Shown: piece by piece, positions 59,201-64,000 of the stretch
Position numbering within the stretch: the first letter of the stretch is position 1
Layout: the number at the start of each line of letters is the position of its first letter
Virus record (IMG/VR): IMGVR_UViG_3300017776_000001
Coordinates: 1-64,000 of that record
Reading direction: 5' to 3' (one strand)
DNA length: 64,000 bases
From: a virus
Notes under the pieces: generated by a model
Databases searched by the model: none
The model's input: the letters and a program-made list of their open reading frames with translations, nothing else
What the model was told of the DNA's origin: nothing
Made by a program: the position numbers and the translations under genes

Positions 59201-60426
59201 GAAGACCAGTGCAATCGTCTTATCAGTACAATAATACTGAATCTAGAAGAAGACCAGTTCAACAGACGTATACTTATCATAATAGAATACCAAGACGTAG
59301 ACCTGTACAACAAAGTTATCAGTATCATAATCAGGTACCTAGAAGAAGACCAACTAGAGTACAAACATTACAGAGGGTGTCAAGACAGAGACCAGCAAGA
59401 GTACAAGCTTTACAACGTGTATCAAGACGTAGACCAACAAGAGTACAACAGTTGCAACGTGTCTCTAGACAAAGACCAGCAAGAGTACAGGTTAACATTC
59501 AAGAAACAAGAAGAAGACCAGTACAACAAAGTTACCAGTACAATAATATTGTAACTAGACAACGTCCTGTACAACAAGGTTATCAATATAATAATATTGA
59601 GTCTAGAAGAAGACCAGTGCAACAGGGTTATCAATATAATAATACTGAGACTAGAAGAAGACCAACTAGAGTACAGGTGAACCAACCTTCTCCTAGAAGA
59701 AGACCTGTTCAACAGAGTTATCAGTATAATAGTACTGAGAACAGACAGAGACCAGTACAACAAGGTTATCAGTATAATAATATTGAGACTAGACAACGTC
59801 CTGTACAACAAGGTTACCAGTATAATAATGTTGAGACTAGAAGAAGACCAGCAAGAGTACAACAGTTGCAACGTGTTTCTAGACAAAGACCTGCTAGAGT
59901 TCAGGTAAATATACAAGAAACTAGAAGAAGACCAGCACAGCAAACTTATCAGTACAATAATATTGTAACTAGACAACGTCCAACACAACAGAATTATCAA
60001 TATAATAATACTGAAAATAGACAGAGACCAGTGCAACAAGGTTACCAGTATAATAATACTGAAAACAGACAAAGACCAGTGCAACAGGGTTATCAATATA
60101 ATAATATTGAGTCTAGAAGAAGACCAGTGCAACAGGGTTATCAATATAATAATATTGAGTCTAGACAAAGACCAGCAAGAGTTCAGGTTCTACAGAATGT
60201 AACTAGACAAAGACCTGCTAGAACACAGGTATTGCAGAGAGTTTCAAGACAGAGACCTACTAGGGTACAGGTATTGCAAAGAGTTTCAAGACAGAGACCA
60301 GCACAGTCATCCCGTCAGAAGGTTACAGTTGGTATACAACCATATGCATATCAACAACCGTATAGAAATACAGTTCAGAAATGGGATGGTACAACGTCTT
60401 GGCCTGCACAACCAATATCCTCTTAA
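56278..60426 (+). CDS. Gln/Arg/Tyr-rich repeat protein B with central domain
   Basis: 1382 residues. Residues 1-60 contain two W-V-x-x-x-G-x-W/S units (NPTGWVNTTGSWVKTSPTEW). Residues 62-580 and 835-1345 are tandem 16/14-residue repeats (HNQVPRRRPVQQTYTY; NNTETRRRPVQQSYQY; LQRVSRQRPARVQV). Residues 581-830 are the non-repeat domain shared with protein A: IYGGGGDTSVIKVETPYGQ, IPSFEFSGFPMN, RDSFRGNMMFRGP, GTQSPFFTGSGPQ, NSQYGAKITSGQ, FVRNKGDVFVRSR. Lysine is almost absent from the repeats although the genome is AT-rich. The tail is AYQQPYRNTVQKWDGTT. Unknown; a virion adhesin or a self-associating protein are options (inference). Confidence 0.85.
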   Translation: MAQRIKNPTGWVNTTGSWVKTSPTEWSAVDSIYSKTPTGWVKSSGQMPAQVVATRPAVGTRPYNFQQSYQFTVQQSYQYHNRVQASTQQSYQYHNRVQTSVQQDYTYHNRVQQNTQQTYTYHNRVQRRRPVQQAYTYHNRVPRRRPVQQTYSYHNQVPRRRPVQQTYVYHNQVPRRRPTQQSYQYHNRVGRQRVVQQGYTYHNRGQASTQQTYQYHNRVQTSTQQPYTYHNRVPRRRPVQQSYQYHNRVQRRRPVQQTYTYHHRIPRRRPVQQAYTYHNRIQTSTQQAYTYHNRVPRRRPVQQAYQYHNRVQRRRPVQQSYQYHNRVPRRRPVQQGYTYHNRGQASTQQTYQYHNRVQASTQQSYQYHNRVQTSVQQSYQYHNRVQVSTQQNYQYNNTESRRRPVQQSYQYNNQESRRRPVQQVYQYHNQVPRRRPVQQTYTYHNQVPRRRPVQQSYQYNNQETRRRPAQQSYTYHNRLQARYSYQQPYSYHNQVPRRRPVQQAYTYHNQVPRRRPVQQSYQYNNQESRRRPVQQSYQYNNQEPRRRPTQQSYQFNQPTPRRRPVQQTYQFNQPTSRTRQTTVRNSAHTAYIHYGNIYGGGGDTSVIKVETPYGQRTSYIPSFEFSGFPMNAQNTGTASPFGFAGRPDGKGHERDSFRGNMMFRGPSLQMSGTQSPFFTGSGPQNQSTSPKSWHYRSYFGGQRQWQGVLRFVGANMEFGADFVAGPAAQSVQSIPNPQRQGSIPITGQAPTNSQYGAKITSGQTATFKWSQDGQMQSQSPGGGGGGFPLFVRNKGDVFVRSRDLSHVHQVTFSNSAGVTWPQGQMNEMQQPGQQNQPYTYHNRVQRRRPTQQPYTYHNRVPRRRPVQQAYTYHNQVPRRRPVQQAYTYHNQVPRRRPVQQSYQYNNQESRRRPVQQSYQYNNTETRRRPARSDYRVNQPTPRRRPVQQTYTYHNRIPRRRPVQQSYQYNNTETRRRPVQSSYQYNNTESRRRPVQQTYTYHNRIPRRRPVQQSYQYHNQVPRRRPTRVQTLQRVSRQRPARVQALQRVSRRRPTRVQQLQRVSRQRPARVQVNIQETRRRPVQQSYQYNNIVTRQRPVQQGYQYNNIESRRRPVQQGYQYNNTETRRRPTRVQVNQPSPRRRPVQQSYQYNSTENRQRPVQQGYQYNNIETRQRPVQQGYQYNNVETRRRPARVQQLQRVSRQRPARVQVNIQETRRRPAQQTYQYNNIVTRQRPTQQNYQYNNTENRQRPVQQGYQYNNTENRQRPVQQGYQYNNIESRRRPVQQGYQYNNIESRQRPARVQVLQNVTRQRPARTQVLQRVSRQRPTRVQVLQRVSRQRPAQSSRQKVTVGIQPYAYQQPYRNTVQKWDGTTSWPAQPISS
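56467..58020 (+). repeat. Coding repeats, protein B block 1 (42/48 bp)
   Basis: Roughly thirty-plus units. HNR-V-QASTQQ 14-mers and HN(Q/R)VPRRRPVQQ 16-mers alternate, later joined by NNQESRRRPVQQ units. RRR is spelled AGAAGAAGA in some units and AGACGTAGA in others, in intermixed order. Confidence 0.88.
58777..60312 (+). repeat. Coding repeats, protein B block 2
   Basis: Begins with HNRVPRRRPVQQ 16-mers, then NNTETRRRPVQQ and NNIESRQRPVQQG units interspersed with LQRVSRQRPARVQ 14-mers, and ends with a run of the latter. Antisense frames also stay open for up to 248 codons because of the repeat periodicity. Confidence 0.88.
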
Positions 60427-60445
60427 ATAAAAGGACTAAATATTA

Positions 60446-60474
60446 TTGACTAAAACATGATTAGATGTTATAAT
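60446..60474 (+). promoter_or_regulatory. Sigma70-like promoter with upstream ACTAAATA
   Basis: TTGACT (60446-60451), 17 bases, TATAAT (60469-60474). ACTAAATA at 60435-60442 could be a late-type box. The start expected from TATAAT is about 60481, two bases before ATG 60483, which would exclude the GGAG at 60475-60478 from the transcript; the upstream box would include it. Confidence 0.6.
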
Positions 60475-60482
60475 GGAGTATT

Positions 60483-61937
60483 ATGAAGTATATTGATTTA
60501 CCCGACCCAGTGAGTGTGAAAAGTTCTTTCAACGACCATCTTGGTGGATTGAATAAAACAAAACCCAAGAAAGAAGTGATGATTAAAATCAAAGAAAAGT
60601 TTGATGAAATCTCACGTATATACAAACCTAAAATAGTTTCACTTGGTGACTTGCACAAAAAGTATGGTGTAAGTTACCAAGAAGACTCCTCACATAAAAT
60701 TAGGGATTTCTTTCGTGCATTACAAGTTGGAGAAGCAGCTGTTGATGCAGAAGACTTTGAAAGAATAAATGGTGATGAGAACTCTTCTCGTCTCTATCAT
60801 GCAACTAAATTACATTTCTTAATTCAAGATATCCGAGACAAAGGAATTGAATACGGCCCTCAAGGTGTATTGTATTGGCCTCCTACTGCAGATGCAGATG
60901 AGATTAGATACTTTGTACATCCCGGCACTGGAAGATATTCTGCAATCAAATATTTACAAAAATGGGATACTGAGTGTTTGGTATGGGATGCATATGACGT
61001 ATGTTATGACCATAAACCAATGTCTTACTCTGAATGGATAGTTCACACTTTTAAAAATAATCTATATCCCGATATGAATCATGTGTCTTATTGTTGGAAT
61101 CAAGGTATCATAGAAGCACACCAAAATAGAGACATGAGAGGTGACTATACTGAAGCAAATGACTACTTACATTATACACTATTCAATGGTGAGATACCAA
61201 CTATATACGTTGGATATGATGGTAGACATGGTGAAGTTTCAGATGTTTGTATAAAGAGTATACAACATTCTATTGAAAGATACAATAACAAAATGGGAGA
61301 CTTATCAAGTGTTCCGTGGAATGCATTCGTTAATATTAAAAAACTTGACGTTTCAAAGATTCCCGAGTATACTAGAGAGTATGCAAACCAATCAACAGAG
61401 TTTACGTATAGTAGATTCATGATACCATACTTAGAGAAATATCAAGGTGTCAGTATGTTTGTGGATGATGACTTTATCTTCACAGAAGATATGTTACACT
61501 TATTTTATTCACTAGGACATACTGATTCCGTTGCATGTTTCCATCATGACTTTTCTGATAAAGGTATTACAGAAAAATTAGGTGGAGAAAAGAATGTATG
61601 GTATCCTAAAAAACTATGGTCAAGTCTTATGATATTTAACAACGGTCATAAGGATTGTAGAAAACTAACACCCGAGGTGGTAAACACACAATCGGGTCAA
61701 TATCTACATCAATTTAAATGGACAGATAATGTAGTCAAACTTCAAGACGATTGTTGTTGGACTGAAGGTTACTCTGATGAACCATATAACGTAAAGAAAC
61801 ATAGAATGATTCATTACACAAATGGGGGCCCATGGATTGAAAACTTCAATGATAGTGTTCAACAAATTGGTAGATATAATTATTATAAAAATCTCGTAGA
61901 GATTGACAACAAAAAGGTGAAAGAAAATGGCAAATAG
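60483..61937 (+). CDS. Two-domain protein: ParB-like N-terminus plus GT8-like glycosyltransferase
   Basis: 484 residues. N-terminal half: VSLGDLHKKYGVSYQ and IRYFVHPGTGRYSAIKYLQKW, resembling the GxxR box of ParB-fold proteins (tentative). C-terminal half, from about residue 238: TIYVGYDGRHGEVSDVCIKSI, EFTYSRFMIPYLEKY, FVDDDFIFTED with the D-x-D metal motif, and MIHYTNGGPWIENF, fitting family-8-type glycosyltransferases that use nucleotide sugars and a divalent metal. Likely modifies a virion or host glycan. It follows repeat protein B and overlaps the next gene by 11 bases. Confidence 0.78.
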   Translation: MKYIDLPDPVSVKSSFNDHLGGLNKTKPKKEVMIKIKEKFDEISRIYKPKIVSLGDLHKKYGVSYQEDSSHKIRDFFRALQVGEAAVDAEDFERINGDENSSRLYHATKLHFLIQDIRDKGIEYGPQGVLYWPPTADADEIRYFVHPGTGRYSAIKYLQKWDTECLVWDAYDVCYDHKPMSYSEWIVHTFKNNLYPDMNHVSYCWNQGIIEAHQNRDMRGDYTEANDYLHYTLFNGEIPTIYVGYDGRHGEVSDVCIKSIQHSIERYNNKMGDLSSVPWNAFVNIKKLDVSKIPEYTREYANQSTEFTYSRFMIPYLEKYQGVSMFVDDDFIFTEDMLHLFYSLGHTDSVACFHHDFSDKGITEKLGGEKNVWYPKKLWSSLMIFNNGHKDCRKLTPEVVNTQSGQYLHQFKWTDNVVKLQDDCCWTEGYSDEPYNVKKHRMIHYTNGGPWIENFNDSVQQIGRYNYYKNLVEIDNKKVKENGK

Positions 61938-62493
61938 AGCTTTAATATATGATGCAACTAATACGTTAGTTATTATCAAAGAAACAGGGTTAAGAATTGT
62001 TTATCAAAATGTAGACAAACCCGAATTAGGTTTCGAATACGAAGGACTCGTATACGACCAAGATGAATTCAAAATCTTAGAAGTAAATCCATCTAATTGG
62101 GATGCATCGGAAAAACTTCCGTTAACTGATTCAGACAGAGATAAGATTGAAAAATTTATCGATGATGCAGAAGCACCCGATGGTACAAACCTAAACAACC
62201 AATACATCGATGATTTGTATGATGTTGTTTCAAAAAATGTATATCAATTATGTGTTGAAATGAGAATTGAAAATCTATATGAAGCTACATACATTGGTAG
62301 AGAAGATTCAAATCATCCTTTTAGGTCAGATGCACGAAGAGTGTTAGAATTTGCAGATAGTTCTTACAGTGTACTAGAACAAGTTTGTAGTTCTCTAAGT
62401 AGAACCCGAGAAGACCAACTTAAAGACTTTGAAGATTATTGTGATGACTTGTTGCAGTTACCACCTGTACAACAATTCCAAGGTCAGCAGTAA
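61927..62493 (+). CDS. Unknown protein in the glycosyltransferase operon
   Basis: 188 residues. Beta-rich first 60 residues (ALIYDATNTLVIIKETGLRI, YEGLVYDQDEFKILEVNPSN), then helical and acidic (LYDVVSKNVYQLCVEMRIEN), with a Gln-rich tail PPVQQFQGQQ. Overlaps the glycosyltransferase by 11 bases; three bases before the oxygenase. Not recognised. Confidence 0.72.
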   Translation: MANRALIYDATNTLVIIKETGLRIVYQNVDKPELGFEYEGLVYDQDEFKILEVNPSNWDASEKLPLTDSDRDKIEKFIDDAEAPDGTNLNNQYIDDLYDVVSKNVYQLCVEMRIENLYEATYIGREDSNHPFRSDARRVLEFADSSYSVLEQVCSSLSRTREDQLKDFEDYCDDLLQLPPVQQFQGQQ

Positions 62494-62496
62494 TGT

Positions 62497-63186
62497 ATGG
62501 AAGTTGTATATCTAGATAAACCCTTTAAGATACAGAAATTCCCCTTAGATAAAATCTATGTCTTAGACGATTGGGTAACATACGAAATCATGTATAACAT
62601 GAGGAGACTAACCTCAAGAACTATATGGGCTCAAAACAATCAGGTAAATAGAAACGGTAAGATACGTCATCTGTTTTGGGGTGCAACATTCTATGAGGGC
62701 AAAGATAAAAAAATTAGAGACCATACTTATCATATGCAAGACACCTATCTTATCAGATATCTAGATTGGAAACTTCAATCAGAGTTTGGTTTTAGATGGG
62801 AAAAATTTCAGTATGCTGGTATGAATGGTCAGACCACTGGTCTTCAAGGGACTATACACGAAGATAGTTCTCCTGAAAATACAACTAATATATCTTTCTT
62901 ATGGTACAACACTGAGTATTGGGAAAAAGAATGGGGTGGCCCACTTAAATTTTATAACGAAGAAGCAAAACATATAGATGGTTATAAAGAAGAGTATTTA
63001 AAACATCAGATTGCACAGGTTGATTATAAACCAAATAGATTACTAATGTTTGATGGGAGTATACCACACAATGCAGATGCTCCAAATGATGCATGTGAAT
63101 ATGCATGTAGACAGTCTCTAGTTATACGAGGTGATGCATGTCGACTAGAGAATGAATTAGATTATTATGCCAACGATAGAATTTAA
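62497..63186 (+). CDS. 2OG-Fe(II) oxygenase (prolyl 4-hydroxylase-like)
   Basis: 229 residues. The double-stranded beta-helix ligands are in place: GTIHEDSSPENT gives His121-x-Asp123, RLLMFDGSIPHNADAP gives distal His191, and the 2-oxoglutarate-binding Arg is Arg205 in CRQSLVI; GGPLKFY is the conserved strand between. Such phage enzymes hydroxylate peptides, nucleobases or small molecules with O2 and 2-oxoglutarate. The substrate is unknown; a tail or repeat protein rich in Pro, Tyr and Arg is one option (inference). It overlaps the following gene by 20 bases. Confidence 0.87.
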   Translation: MEVVYLDKPFKIQKFPLDKIYVLDDWVTYEIMYNMRRLTSRTIWAQNNQVNRNGKIRHLFWGATFYEGKDKKIRDHTYHMQDTYLIRYLDWKLQSEFGFRWEKFQYAGMNGQTTGLQGTIHEDSSPENTTNISFLWYNTEYWEKEWGGPLKFYNEEAKHIDGYKEEYLKHQIAQVDYKPNRLLMFDGSIPHNADAPNDACEYACRQSLVIRGDACRLENELDYYANDRI

Positions 63187-64000
63187 CACAACAAACGAAA
63201 AAGCATTTAAAGAATATCGTCCTGTAGTTGCAAAACATATACATCCTAATTGGTGGAAAGAGATGAGTGTTTCAGCTAATGGACGAGACAATATTAAGAT
63301 GTGTCCTTCAATGTTAGATGTGTTGGGTAGTGGTTACTACATTACATGTGTTGAAGATATTAAAATAGAATACCCTAAAAATGATTTAGATGGTTCACCC
63401 AAATATGAACTGGGACAATTTGCAAAGTGTCCACACAATCCTAATTATGAAACTACTGGTCACCCTAGAGAACAATTCCCTAACTTCGAGTATGCAAAGG
63501 CAGATGTAGAAGAAAATCTAGAAAAAAATAATGCAGTCAAAATTAGAGTTCCATGGAGTGTAACAACACCATTGGGTTATTCTTGTTTATATCTAGACCC
63601 ATTTCTATTTCAAAATAGATTCTTTCAGACTTGGCAGGGGGTTATGGACACCGATAAATATACAGGTGGAGACTTAAATGGTTTAATTATTCTGTATCCT
63701 AAGACAAGAGAAGAGTTTGTTATTCCAGCAGGAACACCTATAGCACAGATAGTTCCATATAGAAGAGAGTCGTGGAAAGCTAGTATCGATTTGATTAGTA
63801 CCGAACAATATCAAAAAGACCATGATGCATTTCTATATCATAAGTTTGCAACAGATGATTCAACACCCTTTAAGAAAGGTGGTGGAATAGAAAAGAAATG
63901 GGTTCCAAAATCACCACTCTTTGAAAAGGATATTTTTGACCCATTCAATATTATTCCGACTGAAGAAGAACTTGAACAAGAAAGAAAAATATCAAAAGAA
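63167..64000 (+). CDS. DUF6065-type protein, truncated by the window end
   Basis: 278 codons are visible from ATG 63167 and the frame is still open at the last base. WKEMSVSANGRDNIKMCPSM, GSGYYITCVEDIKIEYP, VKIRVPWSVTTPLGYSCLYL, WQGVMDTDKYTGGDLNGL, and FVIPAGTPIAQIVPYRRESW match what I know of DUF6065 proteins of marine T4-like phages, which have a double-psi/cupin-like beta fold and no proven function. Encoded next to the oxygenase with a 20-base overlap. Confidence 0.82.
   Translation, partial: MPTIEFNTTNEKAFKEYRPVVAKHIHPNWWKEMSVSANGRDNIKMCPSMLDVLGSGYYITCVEDIKIEYPKNDLDGSPKYELGQFAKCPHNPNYETTGHPREQFPNFEYAKADVEENLEKNNAVKIRVPWSVTTPLGYSCLYLDPFLFQNRFFQTWQGVMDTDKYTGGDLNGLIILYPKTREEFVIPAGTPIAQIVPYRRESWKASIDLISTEQYQKDHDAFLYHKFATDDSTPFKKGGGIEKKWVPKSPLFEKDIFDPFNIIPTEEELEQERKISKE

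Noticed and set aside
59422-60168. 248-codon open frame on the minus strand inside repeat protein B (also 56821-57309 and 59071-59364)
   Set aside because: It is a by-product of the 48/42-base repeat, which lacks stops in the antisense frames; low-complexity Leu/Ser/Ile translation and no ribosome site.
46898-60312. CRISPR array, suggested by regular 42-48-base spacing
   Set aside because: Units are contiguous coding repeats in one open frame with no unique spacers.

Overview
The window is part of an AT-rich genome of a T4-superfamily myovirus. Recognisable T4-type replication proteins (RNase H, gp33, gp59, gp32) and an almost complete T4-type baseplate set (gp4, gp5, gp6, gp8, gp25, gp26, gp48, gp51-like, gp53, gp54-like, hub protein) lie together with families typical of marine cyanophages and pelagiphages: DUF6433, DUF6065, a DUF4815-type giant baseplate protein, NLYFTNARADAR-type fibres, FkbM methyltransferase, radical SAM and 2OG-Fe(II) oxygenase. 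No photosynthesis genes are present. A phage-borne ribosomal protein bS21 and the low GC fit a phage of a marine alphaproteobacterium such as Pelagibacter better than one of a cyanobacterium, but the host is an inference. I saw no tRNA, CRISPR, integrase or IS element, and no gene-free stretch exceeds 300 bases.

Layout. 1-3.4 kb: end of an unknown gene, sulfotransferase, small unknowns, RNase H, DUF6433. 3.4-8.7 kb: a structured RNA, then an overlapping operon of an acidic protein, radical SAM/SPASM, FkbM methyltransferase, SDR-like enzyme, glutaredoxin and unknowns. 8.7-11.4 kb: small early-type genes behind strong sigma70-like promoters (two nearly identical), ending with a secreted SleB-type cell-wall hydrolase. 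11.4-17.6 kb: replication and late-transcription genes (PD-(D/E)XK exonuclease, gp33, gp59, gp32), then a ~200-nt structured RNA and bS21. 17.6-23.1 kb (minus strand): tape-measure candidate, membrane protein, gp51-like, gp26, gp54-like, possible gp2-like, gp4. 23.2-37.2 kb (plus): gp48, gp53, hub, gp5, gp25, gp6, gp7-like, gp8. 37.2-60.4 kb: giant DUF4815-type protein, fibres and fibre accessory proteins, and two remarkable paralogous Gln/Arg/Tyr-rich repeat proteins. 60.4-64 kb: two-domain glycosyltransferase, unknown, 2OG oxygenase and a truncated DUF6065 gene.

Regulation is readable. Early-type promoters have TTGACA-like and TATACT/TATAAT boxes 17-18 bases apart. Late promoters are T4 gp55-type TATAAATA/CATAAATA boxes. 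Several sit so that the expected +1 is the A of the start codon (leaderless mRNA), and one pair is interlocked face to face between the two baseplate operons. gp33, encoded here, would act at the late promoters.

Most unusual: (i) the two 16/14-residue repeat proteins, each carrying the same non-repeat central domain and each directly downstream of a fibre gene; (ii) two strongly folding RNAs, one beginning at a predicted late transcription start and one between gp32 and bS21; (iii) apparent absence of GATC and GGWCC, visible as context-dependent codon choice.
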